Assembly (NCBI GenBank): GCA_017591395.1
Contig: WEDG01002038.1
Location: forward strand, 124,001-188,000
Length of the DNA: 64,000 nucleotides
Direction: 5' to 3'
From: Schistocephalus solidus
Taxonomy: Eukaryota > Platyhelminthes > Cestoda > Diphyllobothriidea > Diphyllobothriidae
Position 1 is the first letter of the stretch. The number at the start of each line of letters is the position of its first letter. Under the pieces are notes generated by a model. That model worked only from the letters and a program-made list of their open reading frames with translations. It searched no databases and was not told the DNA's origin. Below, in pieces: positions 55,501-64,000 of this stretch. The position numbers were made by a program, and so were the translations under genes.

Positions 55501-56870
55501 TCTCCGCGAGTAAGTTGCTGATGTTGGCGTCAGTGTCGTCAAACCAGTTCCTGGTTTTGATGGCATGCGCGTCCAAGGACTTCTAGGGCAGTGGACTGGA
55601 TGACATTTCGCAGTTGACACCATCGTGTCTCCATGGTAGCGTTATCATCTGGAGCTTGTAGGTCCTCCAGTTTCTCAGTTATTTGGTTGCTGAAATCAAA
55701 AGAGTGAGCAGGAAAATTTAACAAAAGAGAATTTATCTTACCTGGCGGCCGCTTACCTTGGGGCCTTCGTCGGGGTTGCAGTCGGAGCCTCATCTGGGAG
55801 ATGACGAGGCGGTGATCTGTCCAACCATCGGCATCGCGAATCGCCTTGGTTACCAGCACGTCCTGTTGATCTCGCCCCCGGACGAGAACATAGTCCAGCA
55901 GCTGCCAGCGCCGCGACCGAGGGTGCATCCACGTGGCCTTCTCCCGCGTATGAAGGCGGAAGAAGGTGTTGGTCAGCAGTAGACGGTGTTCTGCACACGT
56001 TCGCAGAAGAAGGAGGCCGTTGTCGTTGCAGCTACAGAGACCGTGGGGACCCAGCACTCCCTGCAAGGCAGCGTGGTCCGTCCTGACGCGGGCGTTGAAG
56101 TTAACAAAGACGATTGACTTGTCCACCTTCAGCACAGTCGCCAGTAGGGCGTGTACACCCTCGTAGAATTTGTCTTTCGCTGCATCAGAGCTCGTCATTG
56201 GGGGAGCGTAGGCGCTGATGCTGGTGGCGAACTGGTCTCCCCAAAGAGGCAGGCGGAGGCTCATCAGGCGATCATCGATACCCTGCGGCAGACAGGGCAG
56301 ACGTCAAGCAATGTCGTTCCGGATGGCAAAGGCAACACCGGCGTCGCGTCGCTCTGCCTTTGGCCGGCTGCTCCAGAAGAAGGTGTAGCCTGCACCCACC
56401 TCCTTCAGCTTACCCTGCTCAGAGAATCGGGTCTCGCGCAGAGCAGCAATGTCCACCTTGAGCGTGCCAGTTCCCGAGCGACTAGCGCTGTCCTTCGTTC
56501 CGGCCGGTTGCTCCTAGGATTGTCTAAAAGGGAACGAACATTCCAGGCTGCTAGTGTGAATGGACTCACCCGAGCAGTCTGGAGGGTATGGCGAGGGGGA
56601 TTGGGATGGGGGGTAACTGTTGTTTGGTTTGAGCTGCTGATGATGGTGAACTTGTCTCCCCGAAGAGGCAGGCGGAGGTTCATCAGGCGAGGTCTTGGTT
56701 GCCAGAAAGTGTCCTCATTTAAGCATGTGTCTTGAAGACAAATAACTTCAGTCTCACTGTGTTCTTGTTTCCACATAATCAGCTCCGTATCCTGAGTTTT
56801 GTTGAAGATCAAACGATAATTTTTCCACAGAACACCTGGACTTGATTTATCTTATAGCAATGGTTTATTT
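52571..56870 (-). pseudogene. Near-complete C2H2-LINE: endonuclease, RT, zinc fingers (broken)
   Basis: Minus strand, 5' to 3': FTLAAWNVRSLLDNPRSNRP (56405-56812), EEP endonuclease [51 protein letters not shown] and [12 protein letters not shown] (55539-56264); RT LLTEKSQILKRWAEYFRSVL, DAIPSEVYKHGGPQLMAELT, IFVDLMKAFDTVNRDGLWKV, NGVKQGCVLAPN and catalytic LLFADDCAL (54179-54373); then a Cys/His-rich C-terminus with several C2H2 units, such as RLHCPHCPRAFTHRMSLFGH (52872-53108) and FSCPQCAHNFNSRIGLVGHL (52661-52972). The GDF of the nuclease motif reads VNF here. Frameshifts and stops at several joins make this copy inactive. It is the best model of the family in the window, about 5.1 kb with tail. 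Confidence 0.92.
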
Positions 56871-56884
56871 GCGCAATATCTCCC

Positions 56885-57540
56885 TGAACCCGGTGTCATG
56901 ACAGAGTTAAGGAGACCAGTAGCGGGGGTTTCCCAGGTGACAGGGTGAAGACCCGCGCCTAGGCATGCCATCGCCGGCTCCGATCCCAGTGAATTGAAGC
57001 AGCGCTATAGAGACCACATTAAGATGCAGCCATCGCAGCCTTACTGTCAGTTCGACCGTTGGCCACTGCACACAAGCCCACATACAGGGTTGACTGCGAG
57101 GTCCGCGGTATCTCGTCCGTTGGCAACCTTCCAATGCACGGTTTTTAGAGCAACGTGATAACTTCAAGCTCGTCAGAGTTTCGATATGGAGGAATATGCA
57201 CTGAGCGCTGTCGATAAAACTCTATTTGCCCACTTTTAGGCCTCGTATGATCCGGGGTCGGGTGTAGTGGCGGACATAGCTGGAGAGCTCGTCTGTGCAT
57301 ACATGACCTGGACTCCAAACACAAAACACCAGGGTTTCACACAAGGGTGTAGGCGGTCTGCATATCACATGTGTGAGAGGGCCGTCCAGGCGACAATAAG
57401 AGGATGCCATTGTAGCTGGTCTCTCAGACCACCTGTTGGCCATTCCACACAAACGCGCACTGGACTGACTGCAAGGCCTGAGTTGAATCGTCAGTTCGGA
57501 GCCTTCCAAGCTACGGGGATTAGCGCCTCCTAAAGTCTCA
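56885..57540 (-). repeat. C2H2-LINE tails, two diverged fragments
   Basis: First piece: CCCGGTGTCATGACAGAGTTAAGG, GTTGGCAACCTTCCAATGCA and AGCTCGTCAGAGTTT. Second from about 57246: ACAAAACACCAGGGTTTCAC, CAGACCACCTGTTGGCCATT and GAGCCTTCCAAGCTAC. They abut the 5' end of the LINE copy at 56870. Confidence 0.65.
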
Positions 57541-57959
57541 GACAGGTATCACACATGCAGCAGAGGAGGTATATGAGGAAGGAGTCAAAGAACGCGCAAA
57601 TTGCGTAAAATTTGCCGATTTATTGAGTGCTGTCCGAGAGGTTAGACATGTTCATGTGTGGTGTGAGTGAGGATGTGGTGATTTGGCATGTCCAGGGGTG
57701 TTATACCGCAGGTTTTTCAGGACGTGCATGTGCCCGCATCTTGTAACTCCCCAGGATAACTTCAAGCAGGACAGTTTTCCGTATAGTGGCGAATCTGCAT
57801 CAGTCGTTTGTTCGAATCGGTCAACTAACTAATGATTAGGAGATTAGGAGAAGTGGCTGACAGAGCTAAAACAGACCGTCTATGTTTGTCACACAAAACC
57901 CTGGCCTCCCACACAACAAAAATGTGCAAAAAACTAGGATCACACATGTGGTAGCAGAT
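57541..57959. other. Unrecognised, possible LINE zinc-finger/tail remnant
   Basis: GGTGTTATACCGCAGGTTTTTCAGG near 57696 resembles the LINE zinc-finger 3' border (GTGGTATAGCCGCAGGTTCTCATGG at about 45041). The rest is not assignable. Confidence 0.4.
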
Positions 57960-58330
57960 GTGATTTAATCTGAGGCAGATTACCACAGTTTTTAAAGAGG
58001 CGATCGAGATACTTTTCACTACTTTCGTTTTCGGTATCGCGTCATGCGACATCAACTTTATCATTGTATGGATGCAGCTGAATTAGAGGTGTTTGAGTCT
58101 GCTGGCTTTCTTGGCGTAGACGATCTAGGCCTCCGTCCCGTAAAGCAGTGATTTTCAGCATACAAATTTGCACATCGTTAGTTTTCTTGCCGAGCTGGAG
58201 ACCACGGTGATTCAACGTGAAAGCTTAAAACGCGCAGAAGGTGGTTGAATTTCTTCTTAAAATCGACTTCCTCATGACTACGGTGATTGCGTCAGGCCAT
58301 TCAGTTTAGGATATTTGCCAAGCGATGGTA
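57960..58330 (-). pseudogene. Degenerate LINE RT C-terminal fragment
   Basis: On the minus strand LLYGTEA, IVYAKKASRLKHL, FSCIHTMIKLMSHDAIPKTK and VVKSISIASLKTV (with stops) track the LLYGAETWTVY...[26 protein letters not shown] region of the C2H2-LINE. It is heavily mutated and older than the other copies. Confidence 0.6.
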
Positions 58331-58957
58331 TAGTCAGAAAATCAAGGCCTAATGACCAGTTCTGAAACCTTTAATCAAATTTTCCTGCCAGGGTAATGTA
58401 AGGATGAAATTAGCACTTAGTGCAATCATAGCAGCACGTGCTTCATACTACTTCACCGAAATTTCTTACGTCGGCACGAGAACGCCGTTTGCACATCAAG
58501 CTACTAGTCTGGAAGTTTTTCAGTCACACCAAACCGTCTATACGAAGTAGATGCATTAAATCGGTGGTCAAAATTAATGCAACCATTGTCTGCTGCCTGA
58601 ATTCCATCAGAATGTGGCCCCGGTGAACGACCATGTGGAACACAACCGGGCAACCTTGGTATGCGGTAACTGAGCTAATGTGGCTCATTTACGTGCAGTG
58701 CCGACCAAAAGTTCAAAACTCTCAGAAGGCTATTACACCCGGCCTCAGTGGCATATCATTCGTGGTCGTGAAATATGGCTCTAGAACTGCGATATTTTAC
58801 CACGGCATCAGCCGATCCCGCGAAAACATTCCTCGCGGCTGAAGAAAGTCATGTGGGTAAAAAGCTTTTGATGGCCAGGTTTTGTCGCTGTAACAGCCGG
58901 GTACCCAGGACCATAACCGTGAGAGTTAAGCCCGTTGGGCCTTACAACTTGACATTG

Positions 58958-59338
58958 TCATTGTAAAAACTTAAGGAAAGTGATGGGCCTCAAGACTGAG
59001 GGATTATATAGCAGGAAGATGAGCAATGATTCCAAATAGGATGACGGGTCGACAGGTAGCCCTAGGAGCTGCAGTACTTCAACCAGAAATCTCCTTAATT
59101 TACTGTTGTCAGTACCTGTCTGGGCCAAAAACCAAGACAACAATTTTGTCAGTTTTTGGCTGTTGAACTGACGAAAAACTCGGCCGGAGGGTCTATTACC
59201 CTCCTCCTTCACCCCCAGGAGACCGTTTTCAACGCAGGTGGCATACATTTCTCGGGAGTTATTTTTTTCGGGAATTCGTGAGTTAGTTCGCGCTTGGGTA
59301 AAACTTTTGAACTGTCTACTGCCTATACTACTAGCCAC
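58958..59338 (-). other. Unassigned open frame, 126 codons
   Basis: The frame contains NSQKLTKLLSWFLAQTGTDN and SKLRRFLVEVLQLLGLPVDP, leucine-rich and helical in look, but its first 15-20 codons are SINE body sequence in reverse (CTATACTACTAGCCACTG), so the given start is not real. No domain is recognised. It could be a fragment of an unknown element or chance. Confidence 0.2.
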
Positions 59339-59391
59339 TGTGTGGCTGCAGACGATGTTTGAGAGCTCCGGTAGCGATCGGTTGGCTCAGA

Positions 59392-59625
59392 TTTGAGTTT
59401 CGGGTGGTGCACCACCTAGTGTTGGGTATGGGCGGATGCTGACGGCTAATGAGCCACTAATGGCCATTACAGTGTCCCTTGTCGTTGTCAGAAATGTTCT
59501 TCTGCTTATACTATTATCCGCTGTGTGGTTGCTGGTGGGGCTCGAGAGTGAGCCTCAAAACAGAGCGAAACGAGTGAATTCCGTTAGCTATCGATGAGCG
59601 TTCCTCAACGAATGCCCATATTACC
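59392..59625 (+). mobile_element. SINE body, first of a tandem pair
   Basis: Contains GCTGACGGCTAATGAGCCA, CCCTTGTCGTTGTCAGAAAT, CCGCTGTGTGGTTGCTGGTGG and CGAGTGAATTCCGTTAGC. A shorter body scrap precedes it at about 59315-59385. The head is lost. Confidence 0.72.
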
Positions 59626-59639
59626 TATCTAAATCGGCA

Positions 59640-59885
59640 AGACTAGAGCGCTAGATTTCTGACTAACATGTCTTGGGTTCGGCTGTCGGATGGGGCACCA
59701 CAAAGGTTTGGGTATGACTGGCTGACGACGGCTACTGAGCCAGAAATAACCACTCAAGTCTCTCTTGTCATTGATGGTCATGCCAATATGTCTATATTCT
59801 TGGCTACTATGCGGCTGCTGGCGGGGCTCGAAGGTGAGCCCCAAGGTAGAAGGGGACGTGTGAGTCCCGTAACCGATCAGTGAAC
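59640..59885 (+). mobile_element. SINE body, second of a tandem pair
   Basis: Starts within a decayed head (AGAGCGCTAGATTTCTGAC), then GACTGGCTGACGACGGCTAC, CTTGTCATTGATGGTCATGC and CGGCTGCTGGCGGGGCTCG. The direct side-by-side arrangement repeats that at 14225-14690. Confidence 0.72.
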
Positions 59886-60057
59886 ACCCTTCACCAAAAA
59901 CCACCTACTTGCATCTTGAACTTGGTATAGAATAAACATGTCCAGTGTTGCTGAAGAATAGGAGGGGAGTGAGCAAAGACAAGGACTGCTTTTACGACCC
60001 CACTCACCTGTACCGAAATCTTGTATGACCTACTAACCCGGCAAGGAACACGATAGA

Positions 60058-60085
60058 TAGGGTTAGGGCTAGGGTTATGATTAGG
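60058..60085 (+). repeat. Short telomere-like stretch
   Basis: AGGGTTAGGGCTAGGGTTATG, about three degenerate TTAGGG units, without the ends of the telomere-like TIR family. Confidence 0.5.
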
Positions 60086-60548
60086 TTTGCGGGCAGGCAA
60101 GCGTGGAGAGGTAGGTGTGTAGTACGGTCTAGGTCACTTGAAAGATGACGATGAGCCAATACATATATTTTTATTGCCAACACGGTACCGTTCTTTTCCG
60201 TCCTTTTAACTTGCCTACCCCCATTGGCACCGTTCTCGTATTATAACACGCTTATCTATGGATAGGACTCATTAGTAGGGTCATAACATAGTTCGTTGCC
60301 GGTTAGTTGATTCGCAGAAGCAGTATTTGTACCCTTGGATGGGCCGAAACTCTTTTCGTGTCTAGAAAGGAGTGGTAGTTCATAGTTTCTGAGTTCTGGT
60401 CACCAAATAATTTTCGCTCGCAGTCTCTGAGCAGTACTTTAGTTCGGGAAACAGGATTATCATTAACGAACTCGATAGCATGTGTGGTGAATAGTATGCA
60501 AGTTAGACACCAATAAGGACGTCTTCGCCTACAAAGTCGCTTCTGGTT

Positions 60549-60588
60549 GACATATGGCAATATCGGTTTTACGATATTGCCATATGTC
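60549..60588. repeat. Perfect 17-bp inverted repeat, 6-nt loop
   Basis: The arm GACATATGGCAATATCG at 60549-60565 and its exact complement at 60572-60588 flank the loop GTTTTA. No coding context is secure around it. It could be a palindromic integration scar, a small RNA precursor or part of an unrecognised element. Confidence 0.9.
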
Positions 60589-60849
60589 TTGGGAGTAAGG
60601 CAATCAACGCAATTGTACGGAAATCCTAACGTAAATGCGTTTACTACGGCTGCGTAATCGTTCATATCCTGAGACTGCTTTTAATAGTTTTTTTTGGCCA
60701 ACGGGAAAAAACACATTCAATCCTTGCAGTGGTTCCATCGATAAAATACCGCTCGACAACTCGTTCAGGTTATATAGATAAATGGTTCGCCCACCTTCCA
60801 AGTAATAAAACAGATACGGCAATATACTATGCAATGCAACATTTTATAA

Positions 60850-61585
60850 AGCATTTTAGTTTTGAAAAAAATCAGGCCACCCGAAAAAATTTCACTGGAT
60901 AAAAATGGCTACTTTATTGGTGTTCAGTTTTTCTATAGATTTTTGATGCACTTACAAATTCAACTATATTTTGTAGCAACGTAAATAAAAGAATTCTTTA
61001 TTTCTTCTTCTTCTTCTTCTTCTTCTTCTTCTTCTTCTTCTTCTTCTTCTTCTTCTTCTTCTTCTTCTTCTTCTTCCTCCTATTCTTCTTCTTCTGCAGT
61101 CAAAGGAAGGTCATCTATTGGTTTTAAAACATTTCGAACTGTAGAATTTTAAAACTGTACAATGTGCAATTAAATCGCATCGTATCTGGTTGTTTATTCA
61201 TATCCCCGGGAAAATACGCCATACCCCATATCCATTGCAGAATTGCATGATTAATCTGTGGTATCTTCCAAATGACACAGGAAAGCATGATATTAATTCC
61301 ACGGAATGCATAAAGCTTGCAGAATGAAAAAAATCCCAAGCGCAAATGTGATGACAGATCGGGCGCAAACCTATTCGGGCATTGGAAAACTTTTTTAACA
61401 TATCCATCCTTCGACCGGAAAATTTTAAGAATACCTGACTTGCTATCTAATGAGCACCAGCAAACATATTTTTGCTTATGCTTTCTACACTATGTATTGG
61501 AATTTGTAAGGGCATCGAAAATATATATAGAAAAAATGAACACTCATGAAGTAGTCATGTTTCATCGAGTAAAATTCTTTGAGCA
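60850..61585. mobile_element. Fold-back element, copy 3, with (TTC)n expansion
   Basis: The left arm (AAAATGGCTACTTTATTGG, TTTTTGATGCACTTACAAATT) and right arm (AATTTGTAAGGGCATCGAAAA, ATGAAGTAGTCAT) are inverted and match the arms of 41590-42420. The middle differs more. A TTC microsatellite lies in the left arm where copy 2 has ATTATTTCTTGTAC. Confidence 0.66.
61003..61096 (+). repeat. (TTC)n microsatellite
   Basis: About 30 TTC units with CTCC and ATTC interruptions at the 3' side, inside the left arm of fold-back copy 3. Confidence 0.96.
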
Positions 61586-61619
61586 GATCGAATAGAATTG
61601 TTACTGATAGCTACCGGTG

Positions 61620-63690
61620 GTGTGCTAGTGGTGGTGGTGGTAGGTTCTATCCAAATGCTTTTATACTTTAAAGATCGGTTAAGCAGTAAATCCCCCCCTG
61701 TGTTCTAAAATCCCACCCACTTCTAGACTGACAAACGGAAGCCTTCTATAAACAGGCCGATATCTAGGCAGCTTTTAGGGTGGTGCTTATAACCAGCGGA
61801 GGCGTTCGGGGCTCTCGATCACGCACACAGTGAAGTAAATATTCTACCACGTTTCCATCCTCCATGTAATCTTCACCAGCTCCCCGGAAATGTTTTATTG
61901 CTATGACTATTGAATGCACTGACCAGCAAGCCAACTCTGACCTCGAATGTTGGAGGTCGTTTGGCTGCGTTATGATGGAAGGCTGGTGCAGCCAGTTTAC
62001 ACCTAATTCGATCGTGTGCATGCGAACTTCGTAAAACGCTTTGACTCCCTCCCCGACCCCCACCCTCCTTTCCAGTTGCATAAAACTGAGATGCTTAGGC
62101 ATGACAAGTTACTTCGATTGGATTTAAGCTGGTGGTTGTTTACGCTTGTGCTGGACTCTTTTCCGAACTCCACCTTCAGCCCGACTAGTCTTGTATATGA
62201 ACTTGAAACAGCCTGCTAGGAGCATACACAGTGTGCTTACACCCCTGGTCGGTAGTCACTATCTCTCTCTCTCTCTGGTCGGCAAGCATGCGGCCGTGGG
62301 ATGTGGTGTGTCTGATTGCTGGCTTACAATGGCTTTGGAGCGCCTACTCAGGTAAATCCTTGCTGACATCTTGGCCAAAATCTTCAATGCGCATCTCGGC
62401 CTGTTGTGGGTCGCAGTTTATACTAAGCCATCAATGTCAGTAGTCTTAACAAAGGAAAAAATTGTTTACAAGACCAAACACACTAATCTTTTGTTATTTT
62501 TAAAGCAGTTTTGTTTTCGCTCCTCCAGTTCCGGGTGTTCAGTAGTCAACTTCTCTTTTATAACGCTTGCTTGACCTAAAAGCGAAATAGAGTTCTATCA
62601 ATATTATCGGAATTTTTCGTTCGGCATGTGGAATTTCGGTTTAGATACGGAAGGGGAACCTATAGGAAAGGCTTCTCAGAGTTAAGTACCTTTTTAACAA
62701 CTTCCATGTCATATTCTTCTAATACCGATGAATTTTTATAACGCGCGCTCCTTTGAGAGTCATGCTTCTACACATAACGTAAATGCAGGCGGATAAATAA
62801 CCAAAAAAATAAATATGTTGCAAGGCAGATGAAGGCAAATCTTCTGGAATATGGGATTGATGGTTTTGAGCTACTGGGTAAGCAAAACTGACAGAAGCCG
62901 TCTTCGGAGAGGAAAAGCTAAAAATTGCCTGTAAGCCATTAGCTTGTTAAAATACATGAATAAAGCGTAAAAATGTGGGAGCACAATTTGAATTACTGGA
63001 AATTAGAAATCGTAAACTGGCGGGAAAGGGGATGACAGTGTGCATTCGTTAGATATTCCAGGTGAAATGGCCCCATTCAAGGGTGACCAATAACATTGAA
63101 AGGTAATGTGTAGAGGATGTAGTGTTAAACCCGACTCTTGTAATGGCCGCAACGGAAGATATAATTTAAGTTGACAACGCTGATGGCCGAACTCCTAATT
63201 CCTAAATCTAAACCTTTATCTAAATCCCAACCGTAACCCAAACCCTAAGCCACTAACCCTAACGGTACCAATCGAGGGAGTTGTGACAAAGGAGGGCTAA
63301 GTAGCTATTTCATAGAAGTAACGATTAGATTGGGCCACATCCAGGTGTCCACGGTTCATGTCTGAACATTTCGAAGTCGTAAAGTTCACCATCAGATCCT
63401 GTGTGAATGCAACCAAAAATGAACTTTTTTGCATTCAACCAATAAGAGGAGGGTAACGAATAGTATGTTTAACTGGGCCGGGTTCATGCCACCTACCTTG
63501 CAGTTCTCTCACGATGCGGTGATGGCATGCATCCTTGGTCAGGAAGTGAGCAGCACCACCTGACCGCGTAAGCGTATCACGTGATAGCAACACGTCTGTC
63601 GGTGCAGTTGGTGGCAGACACCCAAACCTCCAGAAGTTCCCGTCCCGCCCTGCCGCCTACCCACGCTAGGATCAACGTGATCGTGAGGTC
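61620..63690. other. No gene or repeat family recognised
   Basis: Apart from a CT run (62261-62276) and a telomere-like stretch at 63190-63265 (for example CCAAACCCTAAGCCACTAACC), I see nothing I can name. Open frames here are under 115 codons and without motifs. Confidence 0.5.
63190..63265 (+). repeat. Degenerate telomere-like CCTAAA stretch
   Basis: Irregular units such as CCTAATTCCTAAATCTAAACC and AACCCTAAGCCACTAACCCT. Flanks (AATGGCCGCAACGGAA on the left) faintly recall the telomere-like TIR element, but no clear inverse right end is visible. Confidence 0.45.
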
Positions 63691-63719
63691 TACCTCCAGC
63701 GTGTGCATGTGTGTGTTTG

Positions 63720-63830
63720 TGTGTGTGCCCCCTAAACGGGCCACGCGGTAGATGCGTTGGACCAACACGGGGGCCACATCAGGACACGGCATGCATTATT
63801 CGGGTTGCGCTCCGCTAACAAATGCTGAAC
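63720..63830 (-). repeat. Short dispersed repeat (inverted copy)
   Basis: Reverse of the block at 20440 and 44525: CTAAACGGGCCACGCGGTAGATGCG followed by CGGGTTGCGCTCC. Again beside a LINE tail. Confidence 0.6.
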
Positions 63831-63834
63831 AGGG

Positions 63835-64000
63835 GAGGTGTGGTGGCACGCCTAGGGGCGGCTAGGACGTAGGGGACCCGGCCGCACTAGCCACCTGCGT
63901 CCTCACCCGCCTCTGGTCTTCTTGACTCTGTCTTGACACCGGGCTCAGGTGGGGGAGGAGGAGATAGTGCGGTAGCTGCAGCGCAAGGCTACTATCACTT
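63835..64000 (+). repeat. C2H2-LINE 3' tail, runs off the window
   Basis: Contains GGTCTTCTTGACTCTGTCTTG, GGGCTCAGGTGGGGGAGGAGG and GCAGCGCAAGGCTACTATCAC in plus-strand tail order; the last part lies beyond 64000. Confidence 0.8.

Noticed and set aside
60303..60834. Two minus-strand frames (120 and 76 codons)
   Set aside because: No recognised domain; one includes the perfect palindrome, and the composition is intergenic-like.

Overview
The window looks like nuclear DNA of a flatworm. The reasons are long introns, GT-AG splicing, dense non-LTR and Penelope-like retroelements, and a C2H2-tailed LINE that I associate with diphyllobothriidean tapeworms (Spirometra, Dibothriocephalus, Schistocephalus). 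That placement is an inference from memory, not a database result. There is no bacterial-style operon, rRNA, CRISPR array or functional tRNA gene.

One host gene dominates. About 25 plus-strand exons between 894 and 43210 rebuild the C-terminal half of a WDFY3/Alfy-like BEACH-FYVE protein. In order they encode an alpha-helical region, the TEGPCRMRK block, a PH-like domain (16.8-20.9 kb), the BEACH domain (22.8-33.3 kb), WD40 repeats (33.3-39.3 kb) and a C-terminal FYVE finger (40.6-43.2 kb). The protein stops at TGA 43208-43210. The N-terminal half must lie upstream of position 1. Splice phases agree across nearly all junctions, including through a 49-nt micro-exon at 39865-39913. Two places (about 8340 and about 16570) need a frameshift or an unrecognised small intron. 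In animals this family scaffolds selective autophagy of protein aggregates. Here the WD40-FYVE linker, which carries the GABARAP-binding (LIR) motif in vertebrate WDFY3, appears cut down to a few dozen residues.

The introns and the region after 43.2 kb are filled with mobile DNA. (1) A LINE with EEP endonuclease, reverse transcriptase and C-terminal C2H2 fingers is present as a near-complete but broken minus-strand copy (51.8-56.9 kb), two inverted fragments (26.2-29.4 kb), a 3' copy (37.05-38.64 kb) and an older copy (45-51 kb). (2) A CR1-like element (46.6-49.4 kb) is inserted in that older copy. (3) Two 3' ends of Penelope-like elements encode a GIY-YIG nuclease. (4) A tRNA-derived SINE has about seven copies. 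(5) A fold-back family with arms of nearly 300 bp has three copies. (6) A small terminal-inverted-repeat family with a core of degenerate telomere-like CCCTAA repeats has three copies. The most frequent repeat overall is the roughly 0.8-kb 3' tail of the C2H2 LINE, found as many 5'-truncated copies on both strands.

Layout: 0.9-43.2 kb, the WDFY3-like gene with repeat-filled introns; 43.2-57.6 kb, LINE and CR1 graveyard, all minus strand; 57.6-64 kb, degenerate LINE, SINE pair, hairpin, fold-back element, and otherwise unrecognised sequence ending in a LINE tail.
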